Source: Neocallimastix lanati (nom. inval.) (lineage: Eukaryota; Neocallimastigomycota; Neocallimastigomycetes; Neocallimastigales; Neocallimastigaceae). From it: a DNA stretch of 64,000 bases. Both the position numbers and the translations under genes were made by a program. Below the pieces are notes generated by a model. That model was not told the DNA's origin, did not search any database, and was given only the letters and a program-made list of their open reading frames with translations. Position 1 is the stretch's first letter. The number at the start of each line of letters is the position of its first letter. The DNA lies in the NCBI GenBank assembly GCA_016946835.1, contig JACVTC010000125.1:334001-398000 (forward strand), in the 5' to 3' direction. This document shows positions 23,415 to 33,741 of the stretch, piece by piece.

Positions 23415-23698
23415 CTTATTCGGTAGTCAAGTGAATTTTGAGCCAACGAAGAAACACTACTATTATTTTTTTTATTACCTTTTTGATTTGGTGGTCGAAG
23501 TGTATTTCGAACCAAATAATTGTTTTTATAAGTGGTCGAAGTGTCATTCGAGCTTATAACCTTCAAATAATTATATCTTCTTTTGGTGATCGAAGGGTAT
23601 TCGAACCAATAATATTGAATTTTCCTTAGGTGGTCGAGTGTTATTCGAACCTAAAAATATATTTCTTGTAGGTGATCGAAGTGTATTTCGAACCTCAT
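23415..23698 (+). repeat. Array of six bulged hairpins with compensatory changes
   Basis: Units near 23419-23450, 23486-23517, 23527-23558, 23583-23609, 23626-23654 and 23670-23695 each read stem - GGT - two purines (GG, GA or AG) - TCGAA - loop near GTGTAT - TTCGA - ACC - stem. The outer stems differ between units yet stay complementary: ATTTGGT/ACCAAAT, TATAAGT/GCTTATA, TTGGT/ACCAA, TTAGGT/ACCTAA, AGGT/ACCT. The unpaired purine dinucleotide on the 5' side is kept in all. Such covariation points to selection on RNA (or cruciform) structure. Spacers are 10-70 bases and unrelated. Confidence 0.7.
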
Positions 23699-23765
23699 AT
23701 AAACAACTATAACGATATAAGTTAATAAACAATAATTATAAAATATTTTAATCTTGGAATCAATA

Positions 23766-23831
<66 letters not shown>

Positions 23832-23931
23832 TTTTTTTTATATCTGAAGTATTGTAAACTTATAAATTCTTATACTATATTATATAGATTTATAACACAC
23901 ATAAAAAAAAAATTATTAACTTTTATACACC

Positions 23932-24243
23932 GTGAAATTATCAAGCATTATTGTTAATATTTGCTGCTCCATGACTGTACTTGGTAGTGCTGTACCAAAT
24001 ATTGATACAGATCTTAATAAGACAGAAAGTAAATATTTACAAAAAGTTAACAATGATTATGATGTATTCCATGACGACATGGTGAAATATTTATCCTCTT
24101 TTGATGATGAGAATACTGGTTCTCTTGAACGTCGTAAGACTCCAAAGGAAGACTTAAATGATACTTGGAATTGTGCTAAAAAGCGTGGAAAGTTAATTTG
24201 GGCACCAGCTGTTGCTTCTTGTACCGTTATTTGTTTAGCTTAA
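23932..24243 (+). CDS. Small secreted Cys-containing peptide precursor, function unknown
   Basis: A frame of 103 codons has a typical signal peptide (KLSSIIVNICCSMTVLGSA), an acidic Asp/Asn/Glu-rich propeptide-like middle, a dibasic site (LERRK near residue 73), and a C-terminal segment of about 30 residues with three Cys and a second basic site (NCAKKRGKLIWAPAV, then SCTVICLA). This layout of signal, acidic pro-region, dibasic cleavage and short Cys-bearing end is that of a processed secreted peptide. The frame opens with GTG and its first ATG lies inside the signal peptide, so the true start is unsettled: an upstream exon, a non-standard start or decay are all possible. It lies 235 bases after the hairpin array. 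I do not recognise the family. Confidence 0.5.
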   Translation: MKLSSIIVNICCSMTVLGSAVPNIDTDLNKTESKYLQKVNNDYDVFHDDMVKYLSSFDDENTGSLERRKTPKEDLNDTWNCAKKRGKLIWAPAVASCTVICLA

Positions 24244-24545
24244 AAGCAATAAACCTTATAAGTATTTTGCTATTAAATAGGTTTATTTATTTAATGAATT
24301 ATTATTATTAAATAAATATCAAACATAGAAATCATTAAAAATGAATTAAAAAAGAAAATAAGAATGAAATAAAAAAATAAATAAAAATAAAATAAATAAA
24401 TAAAAAAATAATCATAAAAATAAAATAAAAATTAAAATAAAAATAAAATAAATAAATAAAAATTATTGTATATAGTAAATTTTCTACTTGTTTAATGTTT
24501 TAATATTATATAATTTTTTTAATTCCTCGAGCCATAACAAATTTG
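24244..24545. other. A-rich simple sequence, no gene seen
   Basis: Downstream of the small peptide frame there are AAATAAA-type repeats and no further coding sequence, up to the LTR boundary at 24546. Confidence 0.6.
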
Positions 24546-25519
24546 TGTAATAATCATATTAAGTGCTATTACTTAATATGATTATTAACTTCAACTTAAC
24601 GACTAATTCATTAAGTTGAGGAAAATAAAATAAAAATAAAATAAGATTATACCTTTGTTGAGTTTATTATAAAATTAATTCTAATAATAACACAAAAGTA
24701 AAAGAAGGAATATTTGGATAAATTTAATTTAAAAAATATGTTTCTTGAATAAAATATTTTATTAATTTATTAAAGTTTAAAATATAAAATTGTTATTATT
24801 ATAACAATATTTTTATAATAACTCTTGATTTCTTAAAGGGAAATCAAGAGCCTTATTTATATTTTTTTATGGAAATAAGGTTAAATAAAAAGAGTTTTCT
24901 AATCTTAAAAAATATCTTATCTAGAAAACGATTAGAAGAAAAAACTAGATAAGCTTTTTGATCGATATTCTATTCATATCGATCATCGTATATATTAAGT
25001 AAAACCAAATATATTATTTTATATTTGGATAAAACCTTAATATATCGATTTTCTAAATTTTAATTTAGATCATCAAATAAAAGGAAAAATCAATAATAAC
25101 CGGAATGATTTAAATTATTCTATTTTTCTAAATATTATTTTTAAAATCTAATTTACACTTATTAACATAAAACTATCTTTAAACTAGAATACAGAATTTT
25201 AAAAAATACAGAAACTTATTAGTTGTTCTTTTAAATGTACAATGTACAAAATAAATAAACCTAATGTTTACATTAACTTTATAATTAAATGAACGACTAA
25301 ATAAAATTAATAATATTAATAAGTGTACATATAATAATTATTTAAATAAATTTTCTAATATTATTTAAGTGTATGAATAATTATAATTATAATAAATTTG
25401 ATAATAATATCTCAATGTATGAATTAATTATAATTTAAATAAATTTATAATTATTATCAATAATTATAAAGACTAAGAAATATTAATTATTTATTAATAA
25501 ATAATTATTATTTCTTACA
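24546..25519 (-). mobile_element. 3' LTR (diverged member of the 0.95-kb family) of the pol fragment at right
   Basis: In minus orientation the LTR begins TGTAAGAA at 25519, immediately after the end of the integrase frame, and ends GATTATTACA at 24546. It is about 974 bp. It shares the family hairpins: the GATCGATAT/ATATCGATC stem-loop and the pseudoknot segments at 24899-24953, where stem 1 has 9 bp and stem 2 about 6. The higher divergence from the other copies suggests a separate subfamily. Confidence 0.85.
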
Positions 25520-27590
25520 TTGCTCCTTTTACGAAGAAGGTTCTTCCAATTCTTTATTTCTTTTTTCATACGGCTCCAACTGTGAGATATGAAATACCGG
25601 ATGGAGTCGTAAATTATCTGGGAGTTCTAGGCGGTAGTTCATTCTTTCCCTCTTTTCAATGATTTTAAACGGTCCAAGAAATTGAGAAGCTAATTTTTTA
25701 GAGGGTTCGTTAGAGAAGAAATATCTTTTAAGGTATACGAGATCATTAACTTTAAAATTTTGTCCAACGGATTTTCTTTTATCCCCATATTTTTTAAAAT
25801 CTTCTTTGGCTTTAATTAAATGTTGGCGAAGAGCATCAAAATGAGCAGCTCAGTCTCTTGTAAGGACAGAGGCATAATCTTTAAGGAAAACAGGAGGAGC
25901 ATCAATAACGGAATTGGGATGGAATCCATAATTAGCAAAGAAGGGAGTTCGACCAAGGGATTTGTTCAAAGAGTTGTTATAGGCGAATTCGCAAAGAGGC
26001 AAATAAAAACACCATTCGCTTTGAGCTGTAGAACAATAACATCTAATGTATTGTTCGACTACCGCATTTGCTCTTTCGACTTGCCCATTGGATTGTTGGT
26101 GATGCGCTGTGGCAAGTCTTGGTTTTGCCCGAATAGCAGAGCAAAGAGAAGTCCAGAACTCAGAAGAGAACTGAGAACCATGGTCAGATACAATGGTTTT
26201 GGGGAAACCATGATATCTGAAGACATTGAATAAAAGGAGTCTGGCTGTAAGATCAGCAGATGGGACATCAGCGCAGGGAATCAAGTGGATCATTTTGGTT
26301 AAATGATCTGACACGACCATAATACATGTGCAATTCTGCGAAGGTGGTAGACTTACTATAAAATCAGCCCCAATAATATCCCAGGGTTTTGTAGGAATAG
26401 GAAGTGGTTGAATTTTACCATAGGGCTTATGTCTACGAAGCTTACTTCGGCAGCAGATATCGCAAGAAGCGACGTAATTGCAAACATCCTTTTTCATGTT
26501 AGGCCACCAGTAGTACCTTCGTAATTTCTCGAAGGTCCTATCTACCCCCTGATGACCACTAGTAGGAGCGTCGTGAAATGATTTTAGAAGCCTGGCTTTT
26601 AAAACGGATGGAACAAGTATTCTCTTTTGAAAGTGTAGAACACCATCAACAAAACTGGATAAGGAACTTTTTAAATTATTCGACTGATCTTTGATCTTGA
26701 ATAGTACTGATTTGCAGTATTTATCAGCCTTTTGGGCTACAATTAAACTGCTTATATTTTCAGAATTAGCACAACAGAAAGTATTATCGCTAATAATAGG
26801 TTGGGCCACCACCGAAAGATCTTTCTTGTAATCCGGTCTTCTAGATAGTGCATCAGGTTTGCCTCCTTTTTTACCGGGCCTAAAGACTATCCTATAATAG
26901 AATTTTGAAAGGAATAAGCTCCAACGAATTTGTCTTTGGTTTAAGTGTTGGAGCTTTTTGAAGTACAATAAATTCTTGTGATCGGTGAGGACTTGCACAG
27001 GAAACTTGGCACCTTCTAAGTGGTGTCTCCAAGTATCGAAGGCAGTAATAATAGCAAGGAGTTCCTTGTCATAAATAGTATAATTAAGTTCTGCCTTATT
27101 AAGAGACCTTGAATGAAAAGCAACTGGTTGGAGTAAATCATCCTTGTCACAGACTTGAGAAAGAACACAACCAATAGCGAAGTCGCTTACATCAGTTTCT
27201 ACAATGAATTCTTTCTCAGAATCAGGATAAATTAAGACTTCACCATATTTTAAAGCATTTTTAAGTTTATTAAATGCATCTTCGGCCTAATCATTCCATG
27301 TGAACTTAATATCCTTCTTTAGGAGTTTTCGAAGAGGCTCCATATCTATCTCGAAGTTTTTAATAAATATTTTATAAAAGTTACACAAACCTAGGAAGTC
27401 TTTGAAGATCCTTGATATTTTTCGGAGTAGGCCATTCTAAAACGGATTTCACCTTATTCTTATCCATTGTTAGGCCATTTATCGAAACAGTGAAGCCAAG
27501 AAAAGTGGTTTCCTCAACATGAAACTCGCACTTTCCAAGTTTAACAAATAAACCATTTTTAATAAGAAGCTGCAATACGATCCATAGGGT
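25520..27590 (-). CDS. Ty3/gypsy pol fragment: RT end, RNase H, integrase (retroelement fossil)
   Basis: Reading on the minus strand: RT palm end (LIKNGLFVKLGKCEFH near 27560), RNase H end (QVLTDHKNLLYF near 26990), an HHCC zinc finger (SGHQGVDRTFEKLRR, then CDIC) near 26460-26560, and an integrase core with GADFIVSLPPS, IVSDHGSQF and QSNGQVERANAVVEQ (D-D-E) between 26060 and 26400. A GPY/F-like module (FLGPFKIIEKRER) lies near 25660-25700 and the frame ends next to the LTR. Everything 5' of the RT palm (gag, protease, RT fingers) is gone. Broken, several breaks. It resembles sushi/Tf-type gypsy elements more than the copies at 1-5 and 14-19 kb. Confidence 0.88.
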
Positions 27591-27602
27591 TAGGATCGTA
27601 TT
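27574..27602. repeat. Perfect 10-bp inverted repeat at the truncation point
   Basis: AATACGATCC (27574-27583) and GGATCGTATT (27593-27602) are exact complements around a 9-base loop. The coding similarity of the pol fragment stops here and LTR sequence begins right after, so the palindrome sits on the deletion junction. Confidence 0.7.
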
Positions 27603-27845
27603 AATAATTAAATAAATATTAAATAATATAAATAAATAATTATACTTAATATAAAAAAGAGTTTATTATTGAAAGTTTATAGTAAACAATAACACAAAAA
27701 GAATAAAAAAACATAAATATTTATAAAATATGTTTTATTAAAAAGGTTTTTGTTTATTAATTAATTATTTTATTTGAATTATTATTTATTATAAAAATCC
27801 TATAATAATAACTCTTGATTTCTCGAAGAGAACTCAAGAGAATCA
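27600..27845 (-). mobile_element. Partial LTR (5' LTR remnant of the deleted element)
   Basis: Minus-oriented LTR sequence includes the AATAACACAAAAAG region and the stem-loop TCTTGATTTCTC/GAGAACTCAAGAG near 27808-27842, both typical of the 0.95-kb family. Its position and orientation fit the 5' LTR of the element whose 3' LTR is at 24546-25519, after loss of the intervening 5' half. Confidence 0.6.
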
Positions 27846-27978
27846 AATATATATAAATTAATAATTAAATATTATTGGTTAAAATAAATACAATAATTTA
27901 ATGTATTAAATTAATGTATTAAATAAGAAAGATAGATAAATTTTATAATAAATTTATCTAAATTTCTTTCAATTTTTG

Positions 27979-28940
27979 TGTAAGAATCTATAATTATTAT
28001 TAAATAAAATAATTTTCTTAGTTAAGTTATATATAACTTTATTTAATTATATAATATTTATTCATTTAAATATTATTAATAATTTATTAAACTCAATATT
28101 AAATATTCATTAATTTAATACAACAAAATTTATTTAATTAATTATTATTTATACATTTATAAATAATTATAGTTTATTTAATTATACATTTAATTATTAA
28201 ATTTATTAGTCTTAGTTTATTTATTTAATTAAATTGTAAACAAGTATATTATGTATTCAAATATGTACTTAATAATGTATTCTGTATTTTGTTTATTAAT
28301 ATCATTATTATGTTTATTATGTTATTTTCCTTATTTGTAAATTTATGATTTTATGATCGAAATATCTTTTATTATTTTATTCTTTTATTTTCGATCAATT
28401 AGATTAGATTAGCGAATCGGTTAATTAGGGTTTTTCCCAATTACTTCTTATAAGTAATTGGTTTTACCTAATTGATACGATGATCGATATGGATAGAATA
28501 TCGATCAAAAATCTTATCTAGGTTTTTCTCTCTAATCTTTTCCTAGATAAGAGATTTGTTAAGATTAGAAAGCGTTTTTTTAATTTAACCTTATTTTTCA
28601 AAATAGTATAAATAAGGCTCTTGAATTCTCTTTGAGAAATCAAGAGTTATTATTATAAGAAAGAACAATAATAATAACCAAATAAAATAAAAAATTATTC
28701 TTATTTTAAATCTTAATTCTTTAAAAAACATTATTAATTAATAAAGTTTATTAAAGCATAATTATCTTAAATAATATGTGTTCTAATATTTTAATTTGTG
28801 TTATTAGTTGTTAACCCTTATAATAAACTCGACCTAGGTAAGTATATCTCACATTACACCTCTCAATCTATTAATATTATTCATTAATAAATTGTAGAAC
28901 AGAACTAATATATGAATAACTTCATAAAGTAGTTCTTATA
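27979..28940 (+). mobile_element. Solo LTR of the 0.95-kb family, TSD TTTTG
   Basis: It starts TGTAAGAATC at 27979 and matches 6371-7324 closely. TTTTG flanks both sides (27974-27978 and 28941-28945), the same pentamer as for the copy at 6371. The right flank is the start of the TTTTGATAAATAATG repeat, so it inserted at the very beginning of an older LTR-like repeat. The pseudoknot segments are at 28513-28568. Confidence 0.8.
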
Positions 28941-31030
28941 TTTTGATAAATAATGAAATTATAAAATTAAAATAAATAATAAATAATAAATTCTGTCACG
29001 AATACTAGTGGATTTGAGATTAAAATTCACTATTAGATCAATTGAAATTTAATTTAGTTATTAACAAAAAATTATTTTAATTCGATTTTAATTATAAAAA
29101 TAAATATCAGAAACATAAAATAATTAGAAGCCAAAGGGTTTGGACTTATTTATTAAAGATAAATTAATTTAATTTAACCCTTAAGGATTTAATAAAAATA
29201 ACTTGAAGAAAAACAACGATAACTCAACAAATAATGGAAATATTGTATTGATATTCCCGCTAAAATTATATTAATTAGAAAGCTACGGACGAGAACTATA
29301 ACATATGTTAAAATCAACCTTATTGGACAACTAGATGGCGAGATATTGGACTTTAAAGATAATTTAGATATAAAAAATAATTTAATTATTTAAGACCCTA
29401 GATTATTAATTAAAAATTTATATAGATAAAGTCTCTTAACTTGGAAATTATATTATTAATTTTATTATTAATTAAAATTACAGAATTAGTTATTTATAAT
29501 GGTTTTATAATATTTTAAATAAGTTTATAAGTTTTATATATTTTATTATAATATTTTTAATTCAATTATTTTCTAAAAGATACTAAGGAATTTTTTATCA
29601 TTCTAAAGATTTCCGAAAGAGAAATTTTAATTAGTTTTAATATTTTATTTTATTTTATTTTATTTTGTTTTGTTTTGTTTTATTTTATATTTTTTATTAA
29701 ATTATTTTTAGTATTAAATTGTTTTATGAATAATTATATAGTTATTGTATTAAAAGATTCTTATCAATATTATTTTATTATTATATTTTATATAGTCTAT
29801 ATACATGTATGAATATATTAAGATTAGAATGTATTATTTAATTATATTGTTAATTATTATTTTAGTTTACTATAAAAAGGATTTGAAATTCCATATTTTG
29901 AATTCTTTGTAAGATTATTAACTATTAATTTAAACTATTAACATAATGTTAATGAATTAATAATAACAATAAATAATTCTTTATATTAATCTTAGTTAAT
30001 TTTATTATTAAATATATATAAATAAAGTTCTAATAAAACATAAATCTTAAAGAATGAATTCTTAATTATAAAGCTCTGTGTGTGTTATTTATTATTTAAA
30101 TTTAATTAATTGTTATAATTAATAAGAACATCTTGACCTGACCAATTTAATCCGAACTAGGAAAGATATAGCAAGAATCTAACCTACCGCTCAATAAGAT
30201 TTAACTATAATCTCTTACCTATATTCAATTTTTTTAACAAATTCTTATTTAATTTAACCCAAAATTAATTCATTTAGAAGTCCCGAAATCAATTTAAGAA
30301 AATTAATTAAAAGAAATTAATGAAAATAAAAATAATAATAATTTAATTAATTATTAACAATTTTAATTAAAACTAAAATAAATTAATAATTAATATTCTT
30401 CTAAAATTACAAATAAACAAAATAATAAACAAATTTAATAAATTGTAAATAATAAATAAACAAATTTATAAACATTTAAAAATTAAAATTAAATAGCTGA
30501 ATAATCTTTAAATTACCTTTTATTTAAAATAATTAATATTTTATTTATTTTATAACTCAACTTTTATAAACAAATTATAATTAAAACTTGTTTATTTTAA
30601 TACTTTATTTGTAAATATTTATAACAATTATTTATTTTATTTATTTTATTGTTTATAAAAATTAATAGTTTAAAAATTATTGAAAAATATAAAAGCATGT
30701 AAATATTTCTTATAAATTATCCTTTATTATTAATAATTTCAATAAATTATTTTATATAGTCTATTAGTTGTTAATAATCAAATTTTTATTATTAAAATTT
30801 AAATAAAATATTATAAATAATAAATATTTTATTTTATTATTTTATTAGTTTTAATAATTATTTTTCTTTTATTAATTTAAATAAAAAATTAATAATTAAA
30901 TAAATAAAAATTAATATTAAAATAAAACAATTTTTAATAAAACAATTTTGTGTTCTAATAAACCATATTTATATTAAATTTCTTAAATATTACCTCTACT
31001 ATCCCTCTCTTGACAGCTAGTAAGGCTTGT
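28941..31030 (+). mobile_element. TGATAAATAA-family LTR-like repeat, interrupted by a younger solo LTR
   Basis: The left part (28941-28993) and the right part (30240-31030) together align with the repeats at 7905 and 11968, interrupted by the solo LTR at 28994-30239. The right end includes TTTTGTGTTCTAATAAACCATATT, similar to the 3' part of the repeat at 7905. No coding region is attached. Confidence 0.6.
28994..30239 (+). mobile_element. Solo LTR of about 1.25 kb, TSD AATTC
   Basis: The insert starts TGTCACGAATAC and ends TTTTTAACA, with the canonical TG...CA ends. AATTC directly precedes it (28989-28993) and follows it (30240-30244), and removal restores the AAATTCTTATTT seen in the related repeat at 11968. 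Length, ends and duplication fit a solo LTR. Its 3' portion (30000-30190) is shared with the mosaic repeat at 12690-12890. Confidence 0.85.
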
Positions 31031-31299
31031 TTATGCTGAATATAACTTATTTAATTCAATCTTGATAAGAAAAGAATATTTCAATTATCAATATTAAATT
31101 AAACAAAGTAGTTTCCTCAAATGTTCCTTATTCAATTATATTTAAAATTTTTGATATTTATTAGAACAATAAAAATATTATTAATATTATAATTTTGTAT
31201 TATAAAAAAAAATTTTTTTTTTTATTTATTACTCTTAAAAAATTAAATTTTATATTATAGAATACTTTAAAGATTTAAATTTTTATCATTAATTAATTG

Positions 31300-31450
31300 T
31301 TTCTTGAGCAACGGCCTTTCCGGAAATTTTCCGTACTTAAAACAGAACGTAGAATTGTAGTATGTAAGTCAACCCAGCTCGCCTATTACGGCTTCATGTA
31401 GTGCTTACACCAGGCGCTTCTGTATACTATTAAACAGAACGACCAGAGCT
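31300..31450 (+). other. GC-enriched, possibly structured leader-like island
   Basis: This island contrasts with the surrounding A/T sequence and has no coding frame. Complementary segments include TAGTAT (31358-31363) with ATACTA (31424-31429), GTAAG (31364-31368) with CTTAC (31404-31408), and CGCCT (31380-31384) with AGGCG (31412-31416). The last two cross, as in the leader at 9.9 kb, but the helices are short. AAACAGAACG occurs as a direct repeat at both sides. Confidence 0.35.
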
Positions 31451-31479
31451 TAAGAATAATAATAAATAAAATCTACAAC

Positions 31480-31690
31480 ATTTTCAATAAGTGTTATTTT
31501 TATTTTGTGTTGTTTATTATATTTGTTTATAATAAACTCTTCTTTGTCAAGATAAGTTAAAATTTTCTTTATTTTTTCTAATTGTTTTCTTATTTTCTCA
31601 ACTTGATGTTAGTATCAGGTTATAGTTAATAATTTTGTTATAATAAATATTATAATGAAATTATTACACTTTGATACGGTACCACCATAA
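31480..31690 (+). mobile_element. LTR 3' end fragment (R/U5-like) of the 0.95-kb family
   Basis: TTGTGTTGTTTATTATATTT, then TAATAAACTCTT and GATAAGTTAAAA, ending AAATTATTACA near 31672, parallels the last 200 bases of the copy at 6371-7324. The following CTTTGATACGGTACC may be a primer-binding region. The rest of the LTR is missing. Confidence 0.5.
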
Positions 31691-33741
31691 ATACCATAAT
31701 TTAGTGAAATTTAGGTTAGAAATTATTTGATGAAATCTTATTGGTTAATAATAATTTAATAATATTATATATAGTTAGTAAATAATAATAGTTTAAAGAA
31801 TGGTTCTTTTATTAATATTAATTTAGTTTTATTAATAATTTAACCTATAAACATGTTTATTAGTATAGTTTAGTGTAGTTTTATATTTAGTTTACATTAA
31901 TAACATAAGAGATATTTAATTGTATTTTAACTAGCTAACAAATATTTATATTGATGATGTATTTTTATTGATGAATGATAATAAATAAATAAAATAAATA
32001 AACTAAATATTAAAGTGTGAATATTATTATTGTGTGTATTATTCAATATAATATTAGAATATATTATTTTGTCAATTATTCCCTACTGTTATCGTCCAAA
32101 TAAAATAAAATAAATATTGATATTGATGTTTAATAAATATCACGTATCATTTTTAATAAAGAATCAATTAATAACCTTTATTTTGCATAAAATATTATTA
32201 ATAATTCTTTACTAAATTGTACTTTCCTATATTCTTAATAACCTAAACCTAATTATAAAAATTAATTTATTTTGATATAAATTAATTTTAACTTGTAAAT
32301 AATTTTAAATCAATCTAAATTAATTACTTTATTGTTATGTTATTAAATATATGTGTATATTAGAATACTATTGTAAATATTAAAATTATATACTTTTAAG
32401 ATACTATAAATTATTAAAATTATTAATTAAATATTATTATAAAATTTATTATAAACTATTAATATTATAAAATTATTAAAATTATTAAATATTATTATAA
32501 ATAAATATATTTATTATTAAATTATTAATTAAATATTATTATAAAAATTTATTTATTACAACTATCAAATATTATCATAAAATCATTAAAATTATTAATT
32601 AAATTTATTATTAAAAATTATTATTAAAAATTATTAAATATTATAAAATTTACTATTAAAATTATTAATTAAATATTATAAAAATTTTATTTTATTTTTG
32701 AAAATAATTACAAGTATTATTTAAAATAATTAAAGATTATTAAATTTATTATATTAATCTTTAAAAACGTTTTATTTAACTTAAAAAAATCAAAGAAAAT
32801 AGTAAAAACTATTTTCTATATATTTATTTTATAATTATTTTTAATTAAATTATATTTAAATATTAAATTATTATATTTATAAAAATCAAAACAAAATTGA
32901 ATTATTGATATAAAATTAATTCAATAATTCTATAAAATTATTTAAATTATAAACAAATACTTAATAGTTAAATTTACAAAAAAAATATAAATATCACAAA
33001 GAATTTTTAAAAAATAAATATGTATCTTCAAGAAAATATTAAATATTAATAAATAATAAATAATTTTATTAAAAAAAAGAATTTTATTAAATTTTTAAAT
33101 CAAAGAAGGGTAATCCATCCCCCACTGCTTGATTTAAATGAGTCTCTCCATTTTTGGTAAAGAACGAATATATAATGGAGTATTAATTAGAATTTTAACT
33201 TACTTGTTGAAATTATAACTTAATTGAAATCTCAATTTCAGTTATTTACATTTTAATAATTAAAAATATTATTTATTTAATTATAAATAATAAATAATAT
33301 ATAATTATATAATTATATAATTAATAATTAATATAAATTCTTGTTTAATATTTAAAGGGTTATCTTAGGCCTAATAATTCTGAGAATATTAATAAATAAG
33401 GTTTATATTAATAATTAATTTCAATTCTACATTTGACGTCACGAGTATTTTATTTATATTATACTTTTATATATGTTTACAACATATCTATATTAATTTC
33501 AATTATTCAAATTAATTATATAATTAAATTTATCTTTATATCTTATTAATATTTATATTACAATATTATTAATATTTTATAATTAAATATTATTATTATG
33601 TAACTTACAAAGTATAAAAGAAAGATGTAAAAATCTATCTTTTTGTTTATAGATATTTAATTATTAAATAAAGAGAAATTATTATAAATAAAAATAATTA
33701 AATAATTTTAATTATTAAAGTTTATTATAAATAAATTTTTA
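31691..33741. other. AT-rich sequence with LTR relics, no gene seen
   Basis: Neither strand shows a credible frame. TTTTTAATAAAGAATCAAT near 32155 resembles the LTR-start motif. On the minus strand AGTGGGGGATGG near 33123 looks like a polypurine tract and would belong to the minus-strand element whose Gag-protease lies at 33742-35463. Its pol seems to be absent. Confidence 0.4.

Noticed and set aside
23415-23698. CRISPR-like array of palindromic repeats
   Set aside because: Units vary in sequence and spacing, stems covary, and the genome is fungal; an RNA-structure explanation fits better.
24543-24610. Stem-loops near 24560 and 24595 as a terminator of the small peptide gene
   Set aside because: They lie within the LTR boundary (24546 onward) and belong to the LTR, not to the gene.
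25820-26233. Plus-strand frame of 137 codons
   Set aside because: It is antisense to the integrase core on the minus strand; all recognisable motifs are on the minus strand.
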